A stretch of DNA of 64,000 nucleotides from Methanogranum sp963676045 (GTDB taxonomy: Archaea > Thermoplasmatota > Thermoplasmata > Methanomassiliicoccales > Methanomethylophilaceae): positions 1 through 64,000 of the forward strand of contig OY780938.1 in NCBI GenBank assembly GCA_963676045.1. Direction: 5' to 3'. Made by a program: the position numbers and the translations under genes. The notes beneath the pieces were generated by a model. That model ran no database searches. It had not been told where the DNA came from and saw only the letters and a program-made list of their open reading frames with translations. Below, piece after piece: positions 43,774 through 52,958 of the stretch (within the stretch, counting starts at the first letter, position 1; every line of letters starts with the position of its first letter).

Positions 43774-45141
43774 ATGAGCTTTATTGGTAGAAGGTCCGAA
43801 TTGAAATTGCTTGAGGACGAATACTCGCGTCAGGGTAGCAGCCTTATAGTGATATCAGGTGTCCGCAGGGTCGGTAAGACAGCTTTGATCCGTAAGTTCA
43901 TCGATGCAAAGGATTCATTCTATTTTCTTGCAAAAGAAGAGACCGCATCTTCTAATTTCCGTCGTTTTGTAAATCAGATCAAAGAGAGGAACAAGAAGGA
44001 GGATGAATGCAAGGATTGGAAAATGGCATTCTCTAAATTGAATCCTCGTCCAAGGTCAAAATTGATAATAGTCATTGATGACTTTCCTCTTCTAGCCTCT
44101 ACGGATGAAGGCGTGTTGTCAACTATCAAGGACATATGGGGAAGCAAGGCCAATAAGAATATCATGCTGATCTTGTCAGGTACAGAGACTGGATTGATGA
44201 GCGATCAGGCAATGAGGGATTATTCCGAGATATATTCCTCATGTACGGCAAGTATACAATTAGGGCCATTGAGCTTCATGGAGGTATCGGATTCATTCAC
44301 GGACCTCTCATTCAAGGAAGCCGTGGAGCTCTACATTGTCACAGGAGGCATACCAAAGTACATTGAGGTTCTCGGGGATGGAGACTTTAGAAAGAACCTC
44401 ATCAGGCATGTGATTGGTAGGAATGGTTCTTTGCACGATGAACCGGAGTTCATACTCAGGTCGGAAGTAAGGGAATTGTCATATTACATGTCCATAATGG
44501 AATCAATCGCATCAGGCGATCGTTCGATAGGTGAGATAGCAAAGAAGATCAATGTGCAATCAAAGATATTGAGCCCCTATCTCGGAGTGTTGGAAGAGAT
44601 AGGAATGGTGGAACGTGAACTGCCTTTCACTGAGAAAGATAAGAAGCGCAGCAGGATGGGGCAATACCGCATAAAGGGAAGCTTCATGGAATTTTGGTTC
44701 AAGTTCGTATATCCTTTCAAGGATTCTGTCGATATGGGTGATGAAGATAAGGCAAAAGATTTCCTAAAAGGTCATTTTGTTGATGATTTCATATCTTATA
44801 GGTATGTAGATGTCTGTTCTGATATACTTGTTGGACTCAAGGATAGCATAGGATTGGAAGATATCAAGATAGGGCGTTATTGGGAAGGAAAGCTATCCAT
44901 CGATCTTGTTGCAGTCGATGAAAAGAACAAGGTCATATTTGCGGCAAATTGCATATATTCCAAGGAAGAGGTCAAATCATCTACGATGGCCGATCTTTTG
45001 AATTCCTGTGGTCAGAGTAAAGGCATGAAAGGATACACAATCATTAACGGTGTATTCTCAAGATCTGGCTTTGAGGATGAACTTCAAAATGAAGCATCGG
45101 AGAATGGTTTGATATTGATCAATAAAATGAAGATTGTATGA
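43774..45141 (+). CDS. Archaeal AAA-type ATPase with C-terminal DUF234 domain
   Basis: 455 residues. FIGRRSELKLLEDEY and the P-loop SGVRRVGKTALI (about residues 27-38), Walker B IVIDDFPLLAS (about 98-108) and the sensor-like LILSGTETGLM define the archaeal STAND-related ATPase family. A winged-helix segment (IGEIAKKINVQSKILSPYLGVLEEIGMV, in parts) follows. A DUF234 C-terminal domain (EFWFKFVYPF... to GRYWEGKLSIDLVAVD) ends the protein. DUF234 is a restriction-endonuclease-like fold, but the usual EVK triad reads AANC here, so nuclease activity seems lost. Role unknown; often linked to mobile or defence-like regions. Confidence 0.82.
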   Translation: MSFIGRRSELKLLEDEYSRQGSSLIVISGVRRVGKTALIRKFIDAKDSFYFLAKEETASSNFRRFVNQIKERNKKEDECKDWKMAFSKLNPRPRSKLIIVIDDFPLLASTDEGVLSTIKDIWGSKANKNIMLILSGTETGLMSDQAMRDYSEIYSSCTASIQLGPLSFMEVSDSFTDLSFKEAVELYIVTGGIPKYIEVLGDGDFRKNLIRHVIGRNGSLHDEPEFILRSEVRELSYYMSIMESIASGDRSIGEIAKKINVQSKILSPYLGVLEEIGMVERELPFTEKDKKRSRMGQYRIKGSFMEFWFKFVYPFKDSVDMGDEDKAKDFLKGHFVDDFISYRYVDVCSDILVGLKDSIGLEDIKIGRYWEGKLSIDLVAVDEKNKVIFAANCIYSKEEVKSSTMADLLNSCGQSKGMKGYTIINGVFSRSGFEDELQNEASENGLILINKMKIV

Positions 45142-45169
45142 ATCTAATTTATATTAGATTTTATTATTT
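45141..45169 (+). terminator. Terminator of the ATPase gene
   Basis: AATCTAAT-ttat-ATTAGATT (45141-45160, perfect 8-bp stem) overlaps the last base of the stop codon and is followed by ttattattt. It is a standard hairpin-plus-T-run end. Confidence 0.75.
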
Positions 45170-45319
45170 CAATTATGAAATTACCAACCGTATTTTAATT
45201 TTATCATCTTAGGATGTATGATTCAATTGCATAGTAGGTATTAAATCTGTTAGGATGACATATCAACCATCAATCTGCATATAGTCGATATTTGCAACGG
45301 TGTATGGTGGAGAGGACAT

Positions 45320-48300
45320 ATGGCAAATCAGAGCAACGAAAATAAGAGAAGGTCGTTCAACATTCGATTTGGAAAGAGATCCGTATTATTCATCGCAGCG
45401 ATACTGTCATTAGCCGTGATCGCCACAATGTTGGTCGACGACAGCGGGACATCTTCTGCAGCACCTGTCGGTAGTACATTCACAGTCAATGGAGTGACGT
45501 ACGAGGTACTGAACGATTCTGATGTGGAGATCGTGGATGTTTATGACCACATCTCAAGCATCACTATATATTCAACGGTGACAAATCCAAAGGATACATG
45601 GGAGCCTTTCCACTGGAACAGCAAGACCTACAATATCACCGGGGCAGCAAATGATGCATTCATCTATGCGAACGATCTGAGTTCCATTTCTGTTTCGGGT
45701 AATACATATTTCTCTTCTGCAGATGGCATACTCTTCGATTCCTCTGGAAGTACATTGATGTGTTATCCGATAGCGAAGATCGGAACTGCGTACGAGGTTC
45801 CATCCAATGTTACATCAATAGGCCCATACGCATTTTGTGATTGTGACAATCTTGAGACGGTCACTATTGGTTCCAATGTGACCTATCTTGGAGACCATGC
45901 GTTCTATTCTTGTGATAATATGGAGACAATGACCATAGGTTCCGGCCTAAGCGTGATAAATGCATACACATTCTTTGATTGCAACGATATGGGTACACTC
46001 ACGATCGATTCGGATATAACCAGCATCGGCAAGGCTGCATTCTATAATTGCGAGGACCTATACACCGCGAAGATCGGTTCTGATGTAGAATTGCAGACGG
46101 GTTTCGTTAAGATCAGCCCCAGTGTCACATCATTGGGAGCATATTCATTCAGTGAATGTGATAAGATGGTCAATCTGCAGATCGGGGTGCCAACAGGCAC
46201 CAGTCCAATCACGATCGGCAATAATGCATTCTATGATTGTGAAAAACTCACAAATGTTGTGTTGGGATGCAGTGTCAAGATCATAGGGGACGATTCATTC
46301 CATGATTGCGTGAGCCTTAGCTCAGTGGTGATACCAACAAGCGTCACCAAGATAGGCAGTCACGCCTTCATATCTACTGCATTGAAAGCGGTCGCGATAC
46401 CGTCGACGACCAATGTCAGTTCCTCTGCTTTCGAACTCACATTACTGGGAGGACCTTGGGAGATCTATTATGGCGGCGACCACATAATGGCCGCAGTTCT
46501 GAGATGCGGTTCAGCTTACGATCTCGATGCTAGCAATCATTATACATTGACAGTTGTGCCTGAAACAGGTTACAGGATCAGTGGATTCAGCTATAGCGGC
46601 AATCCATCTGATATCAGCAGAGTAGGCAATACCAACGTATGGAACATATCCTCTGGTCAACTCAGCGCAGGAGGTCATGTGGTTACGTTCACCACTGCAC
46701 TGATGACATACACAATAACCACCAACGTCCAAAACGGCACCATATCGCCAAGCACCATTGTGAATTACGGAGGCAGCACGACTGTGACGTATTCATCAAC
46801 TTCCCAATATCATCTGGTATCGGTCACAGTCGACGGAGTATCGGTAACAGGGCACGATTCATCCTATACTTTCAGCGATGTGACCGCGAATCATACGATC
46901 TCGGTGATATATGCGATAAATACGTATGTTGTCACACTGGACAAGGATGCACACACCTCAAGCATCACATATTCCGTGAATGATGGGCCCATACAGACGT
47001 ACACGATCCCATTCACAGTCAATTATGGAGATAAGGTCGAGATATCGGCAGTCCCCGATACAGGATATCATTTCGTCCAATGGGCTTCAGGGGTTACAAG
47101 CAATCCACTTGTGATATCGAGCGTCACATCGAATATCAGCTATACGGCATATTCATCCATTGATACATTCACAGTTACCTTGAGCAAGGATTCCAACATA
47201 TCGAGCCTGACATACAGATTGAATGGTGGTTCGATACAGACGTACACGTTGCCATTCACCGTGAATTATGGCGACAATCTTGTATTGACCGCAAACATGG
47301 ATGCAGGATACCATTTTGTACAATGGGCGTCAGGCGTTACAGAAAATCCATTGAGTATAAGCGATGTGGAATCCAATATCGAGTATAGTGCCACATCTGC
47401 CATAGATACATTCACAGTGACCTTGAGCAAGGATTCTCATGTCTCTGAAATAACATACGTGTTGAATGGGGGATCTTCCATGGTATATTCATCGCCATTC
47501 ACCGTGAATTATGGCGACATATTGATCATAACCGCAAATATCGATGCAGGATACCATTTTGTACAATGGTCCGCAGGAGTGACAGATAACCCACTGACCA
47601 TCAATCCTATAACATCCAATATAGGGTATGTCGCCACTTCGTCGATGGATACATTCACAGTGACCTTGAGCAAGGATTCACACATATCCCAAATACAGTA
47701 TTCATTGAACGGAGGTCCCACACAACAGTATACTGTGCCATTGACTGTTGATTATGGTGACGACCTTCAGATAACGGCTATAGTAGAGACAGGATATTAC
47801 TTTGTGCAATGGGCCCCCGGTGTTACGGACAATCCTTTGACGATATCCGATATAAAATCTGACATAACATACAGTGCCAGGTCCAATGCCGAATCGATAA
47901 GCGTGACGTTGGGCACGGATTCGCACGTATCCATGATAGAGTATTCGTTGAACGGAGGGCCGTCACAGGAATACACAACGTCATTCTATGTGGATTATGG
48001 TACGGATATCGAGATAACTGCATATTTGGACACAGGGTATTATTTCACAGGTTGGTCTGGAACAGTTGTGAGCATGGACAATCCATTGTCATTGAACGTA
48101 GTGACCGATCTGGACATTGTAGCATCATCTTCAGTGTATTCCTTCACTGTGGCATTAGGAGGGGATTCAAATGTTTCCTACATATCCTATTCATTGAACG
48201 GAGGGCAATCGCAACATTACACTGCACCGTTCGATGTCGATTATGGTTCCAGCATAAAGATAACAGCGGTCATCGACGAAGGTTATCATTTTAAACAGTG

Positions 48301-49453
48301 GTCAGGGTCCTTCACAAGTACTGAGAATCCATTGACGATCACTGTCACAGATGATATCGATATAAAGGCGACATCATCAATAGACCTCTTCAATGTGGTC
48401 TTGAATAAGGATTCACACATATCCTCAATAACATATACACTGAATGGAGGGTCGGCCCACCAATATACCGCCCCATTCGTGGTGGAATATGGTGACAATC
48501 TCACGATAAGGGCCACTGTCGATACAGGATATTATTTCGTACAATGGGCTCCGGGCGTCACAGACAATCCACTGACGATAACAAATGTCGATTCAGACAT
48601 CCTCTATAATGCGACATCCTCTATGGAACCATTCACTGTGGTTTTGGAAGCAGGGGATCACATATCGAGTATCAATTACGTATTGAATGGAGGTTCTTCA
48701 ATCGTTTATGTCTCGCCATTCGTCGTCGATTATGGTGACGAACTACAGATAACGGCGATAATGGAAACCGGTTATCATTTCAGCACATGGTCCGGTACGA
48801 TAACAAGTACCGATAATCCACTGGCATTAGATGTGACATCGGATATCGACATCACATCATCTGCAGAAGGTAATGATTATCTGGTGACGTTCTTGGGCAA
48901 TTATTCTGGGTCGGCATATTCTAAAAGTATAACTGAGACATATGGTGACACATACATATTGCCAAGCGATGAGCCAACGAGAGATGGATACAATTTCTCA
49001 GGATGGTATACGACCCAGACGGGCGGCAGCAAGATAACTGATACGACCTATGTCACTATAACAGACGATACGAACCTATACGCACACTGGACATCTCAAT
49101 CAGGAGGCAATTCGGACATAGGCAAGATCCTCCCCTGGTTGTTCCTACTGTTGATATTGCTGGTTATATTGGCATTCCTGATAAGGTGGTATATGCTCAG
49201 CAAGAGGAAATATCAAGTCGTGTTCGATCCTAACGGAGGAAGCGGTCAAATGAAGTCCCAGTCATTCATGTTGAATGATTCTCAGGATCTATCGGCCAAT
49301 CAGTTTGTTAGGTCTGGCTATGCATTTGTTGGATGGGCAACGTCATCAGAAGGACCTGTTGTGTATCAGGATTCACAGAGTGTAAAGGATATAGTTGAGA
49401 ATGGTGAGAAGAAGATAACATTGTATGCGATATGGAATCCTCTGAGTCAGTAA
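45320..49453 (+). CDS. Giant cell-surface protein: BspA-type LRRs, InlB-like repeats, membrane anchor
   Basis: 1377 residues with GGAGAGG before the ATG. Residues about 19-45 are a signal sequence (SVLFIAAILSLAVIATMLV). About 120-370 are BspA-type leucine-rich repeats (PYAFCDCDNLETVTIGSNVT and relatives, each with a DCxxL/C-N core). Eight about 80-residue divergent InlB-B repeats follow (residues about 537-1187), then one canonical InlB repeat (RDGYNFSGWYTTQTGG...). A membrane helix (ILPWLFLLLILLVILAFLI, about 1274-1293) precedes RWYMLSKRK. About 75 residues after the helix form another InlB-like repeat (YQVVFDPNGGSG...FVGWATS...LYAIWNP), on what should be the cytoplasmic side. Such proteins serve adhesion in gut communities. 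Confidence 0.88.
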   Translation: MANQSNENKRRSFNIRFGKRSVLFIAAILSLAVIATMLVDDSGTSSAAPVGSTFTVNGVTYEVLNDSDVEIVDVYDHISSITIYSTVTNPKDTWEPFHWNSKTYNITGAANDAFIYANDLSSISVSGNTYFSSADGILFDSSGSTLMCYPIAKIGTAYEVPSNVTSIGPYAFCDCDNLETVTIGSNVTYLGDHAFYSCDNMETMTIGSGLSVINAYTFFDCNDMGTLTIDSDITSIGKAAFYNCEDLYTAKIGSDVELQTGFVKISPSVTSLGAYSFSECDKMVNLQIGVPTGTSPITIGNNAFYDCEKLTNVVLGCSVKIIGDDSFHDCVSLSSVVIPTSVTKIGSHAFISTALKAVAIPSTTNVSSSAFELTLLGGPWEIYYGGDHIMAAVLRCGSAYDLDASNHYTLTVVPETGYRISGFSYSGNPSDISRVGNTNVWNISSGQLSAGGHVVTFTTALMTYTITTNVQNGTISPSTIVNYGGSTTVTYSSTSQYHLVSVTVDGVSVTGHDSSYTFSDVTANHTISVIYAINTYVVTLDKDAHTSSITYSVNDGPIQTYTIPFTVNYGDKVEISAVPDTGYHFVQWASGVTSNPLVISSVTSNISYTAYSSIDTFTVTLSKDSNISSLTYRLNGGSIQTYTLPFTVNYGDNLVLTANMDAGYHFVQWASGVTENPLSISDVESNIEYSATSAIDTFTVTLSKDSHVSEITYVLNGGSSMVYSSPFTVNYGDILIITANIDAGYHFVQWSAGVTDNPLTINPITSNIGYVATSSMDTFTVTLSKDSHISQIQYSLNGGPTQQYTVPLTVDYGDDLQITAIVETGYYFVQWAPGVTDNPLTISDIKSDITYSARSNAESISVTLGTDSHVSMIEYSLNGGPSQEYTTSFYVDYGTDIEITAYLDTGYYFTGWSGTVVSMDNPLSLNVVTDLDIVASSSVYSFTVALGGDSNVSYISYSLNGGQSQHYTAPFDVDYGSSIKITAVIDEGYHFKQWSGSFTSTENPLTITVTDDIDIKATSSIDLFNVVLNKDSHISSITYTLNGGSAHQYTAPFVVEYGDNLTIRATVDTGYYFVQWAPGVTDNPLTITNVDSDILYNATSSMEPFTVVLEAGDHISSINYVLNGGSSIVYVSPFVVDYGDELQITAIMETGYHFSTWSGTITSTDNPLALDVTSDIDITSSAEGNDYLVTFLGNYSGSAYSKSITETYGDTYILPSDEPTRDGYNFSGWYTTQTGGSKITDTTYVTITDDTNLYAHWTSQSGGNSDIGKILPWLFLLLILLVILAFLIRWYMLSKRKYQVVFDPNGGSGQMKSQSFMLNDSQDLSANQFVRSGYAFVGWATSSEGPVVYQDSQSVKDIVENGEKKITLYAIWNPLSQ
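46929..48880 (+). repeat. Eight diverged about 240-bp coding repeats
   Basis: Eight consecutive units of about 78-82 codons, each with a V-T-L-x-K-D-S-H start, a LNGG-x-x-x-x-Y-T-x-PF motif, V-x-YGD and T-G-Y-x-F-x-x-W. Unlike the array at 1-6038 they differ clearly from each other in DNA, so they are old. They match the divergent InlB-B repeat (Flg_new_2). Confidence 0.85.
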
Positions 49454-49461
49454 GATCCATT

Positions 49462-49492
49462 GATCGTTGACCGGTGATATCGGTCAACGATC
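49462..49492. terminator. Strong bidirectional hairpin between convergent genes
   Basis: GATCGTTGACCG, 7-base loop, CGGTCAACGATC: a perfect 12-bp stem in the 44-bp gap between the surface-protein stop (49453) and the PHP gene's stop (49498). No long T-run follows on either side. Confidence 0.65.
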
Positions 49493-49497
49493 TTGGT

Positions 49498-50145
49498 TCA
49501 AAGGTTCTTTATCAGTTCGTAGGGGGTGACCTGAATGGCCTTCTTCGCCTCTTCCTTGGTCATCCCGGCACCGAGTGCTACAGTCCAGGCGGCCTTCTCA
49601 TCCATCAGATTCTCAGGAGCATGCGCGTCCGAATCGATGACCATCTTTGCGCCAGCTTTTCTGGCAATGTTGACAACATGTCCGTTGGTTATATTGTGCC
49701 CCATCCTTCCGGTTATCTCGAGGACGACATCATTCTTCACCGCGATCTCAGCTTCCTCAAGGGTTATGAAGCCAGGATGTGCCAGCACATCTATATCTGG
49801 ATTCTCCACCGAGGCCCTATTGGTGCCGGCCATTACAGGCTCTGTGACGGTCTCCCCATGTACTACTATCCACTCCGCACCAAAATATCTAGCTTTTTCC
49901 GCTATCTCCGCTATCTTTCTGGGAGGCACGTGTGTTATCTCCACACCAGGTATGACCTTGATGTAATCCTCGCAGAGTTCTATCGCTTTCACGACATTGG
50001 TGACCACGAATTCCACGTTCGTGACATCGACATGGTCGGTTATCGCAATGGCGTCATGACCTAGGTCCATAGCCCTCCTTACGAGTTCCGATGGTATGAG
50101 CTCCCCGTCACTGAATATGGTATGTGTATGAAGGTCGACTCTCAT
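49498..50145 (-). CDS. PHP-domain phosphoesterase, candidate histidinol-phosphatase
   Basis: 215 residues. PHP motifs: VDLHTHTIFSDGELIPSELV at the N-terminus, AIAITDHVDVTN, a central His (IVVHGETVTEPV), HPGFITLEEA, and DSDAHAPENLMD near the C-terminus. These supply the metal-binding His/Asp set. It overlaps hisIE by four bases and is the last gene of hisB-hisF-hisIE-PHP, so histidinol phosphate is a reasonable substrate; the family also includes tRNA/DNA-related and other phosphoesterases. About 50 residues shorter than bacterial HisK. Confidence 0.75.
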   Translation of the reverse strand: MRVDLHTHTIFSDGELIPSELVRRAMDLGHDAIAITDHVDVTNVEFVVTNVVKAIELCEDYIKVIPGVEITHVPPRKIAEIAEKARYFGAEWIVVHGETVTEPVMAGTNRASVENPDIDVLAHPGFITLEEAEIAVKNDVVLEITGRMGHNITNGHVVNIARKAGAKMVIDSDAHAPENLMDEKAAWTVALGAGMTKEEAKKAIQVTPYELIKNL

Positions 50146-50744
50146 TGTCTCCTCTCCGCCAATTTTTCATATGTCTTTGTCAGGTCTATATCCTTATCGA
50201 CTATCGCGACCATCGTATGATAGATAAGGTCTGCCAATTCGCTAGCTATCTCTTCTCTGTCATCGTTCTTTATCGCGAGTATGAATTCAGTGGATTCTTC
50301 CACTATCTTCTTGCACATCTTCGTTTCATCGTTGAACAGTTTGCAAGTGTAGCTGCCTTCGGAAGGATTCTTCTTGCGGTCCTCGATCGTCCTCAACAGT
50401 TCAGGCAATATCTCTGCCGTTGATTCAGGGTTGCCTTGTACGGTCTTGTAGAAGCACGATGGGGCTCCTGTGTGACATGCGACGCCTGTCTGTTCGACAC
50501 GCACCAGCAAAGTATCGCTATCGCAGTCTGTCTGTATAGATACGATCTTCTGCACATGTCCGGATTCCTCTCCCTTTTTCCAGAGTCTCTGTCTGCTTCT
50601 TGACCAGAAATGAGTATATCCCGTTTCTTTCATGAGTTCGAAGGCCTCTTCATTGGCCCATGCCATCATGAGGACCTCGTTGGTCCTATAATCCTGGACG
50701 ATGACAGGTATCAATCCCTTGTCGTCATATATCAGGTCTGTCAT
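50142..50744 (-). CDS. hisIE: Bifunctional phosphoribosyl-AMP cyclohydrolase / phosphoribosyl-ATP pyrophosphatase
   Basis: 200 residues. The HisI part (about 1-105) has LIPVIVQDYRTNEVLMMAWAN, the zinc ligands in QTDCDSDTLLV and QTGVACHTGAPSCFYKTV. The HisE part (about 110-200) has KKNPSEGSYTCKLF and KIVEESTEFILAIKND and ELADLIYHTMV, the MazG-like metal helices. It performs steps 2 and 3 of histidine synthesis. It overlaps hisF and the PHP gene by ATGA contacts. Confidence 0.94.
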   Translation of the reverse strand: MTDLIYDDKGLIPVIVQDYRTNEVLMMAWANEEAFELMKETGYTHFWSRSRQRLWKKGEESGHVQKIVSIQTDCDSDTLLVRVEQTGVACHTGAPSCFYKTVQGNPESTAEILPELLRTIEDRKKNPSEGSYTCKLFNDETKMCKKIVEESTEFILAIKNDDREEIASELADLIYHTMVAIVDKDIDLTKTYEKLAERRQ

Positions 50745-51496
50745 CTTACAGGTACCCCCATATCCTTCAGGTATTCCTTGACCTCTCCCACCGTGTGCTG
50801 ATTGTAATGGAATATTGATGCTGCCAATGCCGCGGATGCATTCGTCTGCGTGAACACATCATAGATGTGCTCTATGGTCCCACATCCACCAGATGCTATG
50901 ACCGGTATGTTCACTTCTTCCGCTATGGTCCTTGTCAATGGGATGTCATATCCGTTTTTCACTCCATCGCAATCCATCGATGTGAGCAGTATCTCTCCTG
51001 CTCCAAGGTCTTCGACCTTCTTGGCCCAGTCCACTGCATTCAGTCCAGTGGATTTGGTGCCTCCATGCGAGAATACCTCCCAGTGGTCGCCCACGCGCTT
51101 GGCGTCTATCGCTACAACAACGCATTGGCTGCCGAATTTGCTTGCCGAATCCGGTATTATGCTCGGATTGGCAATCGCCGCGGAATTGACTGATACCTTA
51201 TCGGCACCTGCAGAAAGGGCATCATGCATATCCTGTGCGGTCCTTATGCCTCCACCGACAGTCAATGGGACGAAAACCCTTTTGGCCGTTTCCTCTACCA
51301 TGTCGAGCATCGTCCTTCTGGATTCCAAGGAGGCGGTTATGTCGAGGAACGTTATCTCGTCCGCTCCTTGCTTGCTGTATGCCTCTGCGAGGTCTGGTGG
51401 ATATCCCATTTCCTTCAGATTCAGGAAGTTCACGCCTTTGACGACCTTCCCATCTTTGACATCTAGGCAGGGGATGATCCTCTTCGTGATCATCAT
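50741..51496 (-). CDS. hisF: Imidazole glycerol phosphate synthase, cyclase subunit
   Basis: 251 residues, TIM barrel. KRIIPCLDVKDGKVVKGVNF carries the first catalytic Asp; FLDITASLESR and VPLTVGGGIRTAQD, DKVSVNSAAIANP, and a second catalytic Asp in LLTSMDCDGVKNGYDI follow. The phosphate site is VIASGGCGTIEH. It closes the imidazole ring with ammonia from HisH (59228, the other his block). Start ATGATG (51496/51493). Overlaps hisB and hisIE. Confidence 0.96.
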   Translation of the reverse strand: MMITKRIIPCLDVKDGKVVKGVNFLNLKEMGYPPDLAEAYSKQGADEITFLDITASLESRRTMLDMVEETAKRVFVPLTVGGGIRTAQDMHDALSAGADKVSVNSAAIANPSIIPDSASKFGSQCVVVAIDAKRVGDHWEVFSHGGTKSTGLNAVDWAKKVEDLGAGEILLTSMDCDGVKNGYDIPLTRTIAEEVNIPVIASGGCGTIEHIYDVFTQTNASAALAASIFHYNQHTVGEVKEYLKDMGVPVR

Positions 51497-52044
51497 TTCA
51501 CCTTCACGCTGTCTTTCGTGCTCAATTCGGTCTCCCTTGGAATGACCGCCGTCTTGAGTGCGGTACCCATGGTCTTGAAGGAAGCCTCTATTATGTGATG
51601 TTCGTCGAACCCTCTTATCTGCAATATGTGTAGGGTCATACCTGCTGACATGGCAAAGCTTCTGAAGAAATGATGATACAGGGGATCGGGGCAGTCGATC
51701 TCTGCATACGGGCGGTCTACGATGTCCAGTGAGGTCATCACGAGTGCATCATCCATCGTCAGTGTGGATGTGGCCATTCTCGCGATCGGTGATGTCCCGA
51801 GTGCTTGCTTGAATGCCTGACCGAGTGTTATCGCAACATCCTCTATCAAGTGGTGCTCATTGTCACCCGATGCATCCATCTTGATGTCGAACGATCCATA
51901 TCTGGCAAGCGTCTCTATCATATGCTTCAGGAATTGTACGTCCGTTACGACGTCGAAATTGCCATTGCCGTCTATGTTCAGTTCAATGGTGACCTTGGTC
52001 TCCCTCGTGCTGCGTTCGATCTTTGCTGCCCTTTTTGTTGTCAT
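51493..52044 (-). CDS. hisB: Imidazoleglycerol-phosphate dehydratase
   Basis: 183 residues, two-fold duplicated fold. RSTRETKVTIELNIDG, FLKHMIETLARYGSFD, the metal motif DNEHHLIEDVAITLGQA and the second, HIRGFDEHHIIEASFKTMG (QIRGFDEHHIIEA in the protein), are present. The protein is about 12 residues shorter than most, within normal range. It lacks a HisB-N phosphatase domain. TATA-like ttttatac about 27 bp upstream suggests a leaderless mRNA, so the block has its own promoter. Confidence 0.95.
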   Translation of the reverse strand: MTTKRAAKIERSTRETKVTIELNIDGNGNFDVVTDVQFLKHMIETLARYGSFDIKMDASGDNEHHLIEDVAITLGQAFKQALGTSPIARMATSTLTMDDALVMTSLDIVDRPYAEIDCPDPLYHHFFRSFAMSAGMTLHILQIRGFDEHHIIEASFKTMGTALKTAVIPRETELSTKDSVKVK

Positions 52045-52149
52045 GGTACCAGAATCAAGTACTGCATGGCTGTATAAAAATAATATTCCCTATCGCGAGC
52101 GCATTATACGCCCATAGATAAGGGATTTAGATGCATAGGGATGTTTTCA

Positions 52150-52176
52150 TGTCCGAATTCGGATCGATATCGGACA
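52150..52176. repeat. Inverted repeat in the hisB-cbiC gap
   Basis: TGTCCGA (52150-52156) pairs with TCGGACA (52170-52176) across 13 bases; the inner part contains the palindrome CCGAATTCGG. The 181-bp gap carries no gene. The stem word TCGGACA also forms the hairpin at 15122-15148. It may end the cbiC transcript. Confidence 0.4.
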
Positions 52177-52225
52177 ACAGGTCGGTTGTATGGTCCAATT
52201 TCAAGATCGTCTGCAATGCTGATGG

Positions 52226-52855
52226 TCACACGTCATCCTTGTAGTATAGCATCGCATTGCATATCGTTGCAGCTATATTGCTGCCGCCTTTCCTTCCGCG
52301 TGCGATGATATACGGTATGTCTGTTTCCATTATGATCTCTTTGGATTCCACCACATTAACGAATCCCACAGGGACGCCTATGATCAATGCAGGCCTTATC
52401 TTTCCGCTTTTTATCAGTTCATTGAGTTCTACGAGTGCTGTAGGTGCATTGCCTATTGCAAAAATCGTTGGTTTATCGAGCTTTGCTCCTTTTTGCATGC
52501 ATATCGTGGCTCTTGTGCAACCCTTTGCCTTGGCCTCGTTGACAACATCATCATCGCTCATGTAACAATGGACCTCTCCGCCATATTGTTTTAGTTTTGA
52601 TTTGTTGATCCCGGCATATGCCATTTTCGTATCCGTGACAATGTCAGCACCAGTTCTCAATGCCCTGATGCCTATCTGAGCGGCATCATGAGAGAATACA
52701 AGATTGTCGTAATAATCAAAATCTGCTGAAGTGTGGATGCATCTTTTCAATATCGAGAATTGCGGCTCCGGAAGTGTTCTTCCGTTCAGTTCTTTCGTTA
52801 TTATCTCCATGCTCCTTTTCTCGATATCATCGGGTTTAACTATCTCAAATGTCAT
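52226..52855 (-). CDS. cbiC: Cobalt-precorrin-8 methylmutase
   Basis: 209 residues from the ATG at 52855, preceded by GGAG eight bases upstream on the minus strand; the open frame upstream of it is not protein-like. The catalytic His is in LKRCIHTSADFDYYDN (about residue 42). DTKMAYAGINK, a central VEVHCYMSD-like segment, AIGNAPTALVELNELI and GVPVGFVNVVESKE are CbiC signatures. It moves the C11 methyl to C12 to make cobyrinate. It is transcribed away from cbiD, sharing a control region with a TTGG-N9-CCAA site. Confidence 0.93.
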   Translation of the reverse strand: MTFEIVKPDDIEKRSMEIITKELNGRTLPEPQFSILKRCIHTSADFDYYDNLVFSHDAAQIGIRALRTGADIVTDTKMAYAGINKSKLKQYGGEVHCYMSDDDVVNEAKAKGCTRATICMQKGAKLDKPTIFAIGNAPTALVELNELIKSGKIRPALIIGVPVGFVNVVESKEIIMETDIPYIIARGRKGGSNIAATICNAMLYYKDDV

Positions 52856-52927
52856 ATTTTTTACTCCAGAATCTTTATCCTCTGTAAGGCGGCACCATGG
52901 CGGTATCGTCATGTTGCAGAGGTCATA

Positions 52928-52958
52928 CCAACTATTATAAGTTGGTGTATACATCCAA
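52928..52958. promoter_or_regulatory. TTGG-N9-CCAA operator in the cbiC/cbiD divergent promoter
   Basis: TTGGTGTATACATCCAA (52942-52958) is a near-perfect palindrome with the TTGG-N9-CCAA core. Just upstream, and sharing its TTGG, CCAACTATTATAAGTTGG (52928-52945) is a second inverted repeat centred on a symmetric TATA-like attataag. The cbiD ATG follows at 52967, so the operator covers the expected cbiD transcription start; for cbiC it lies upstream of the TATA element. Confidence 0.68.
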
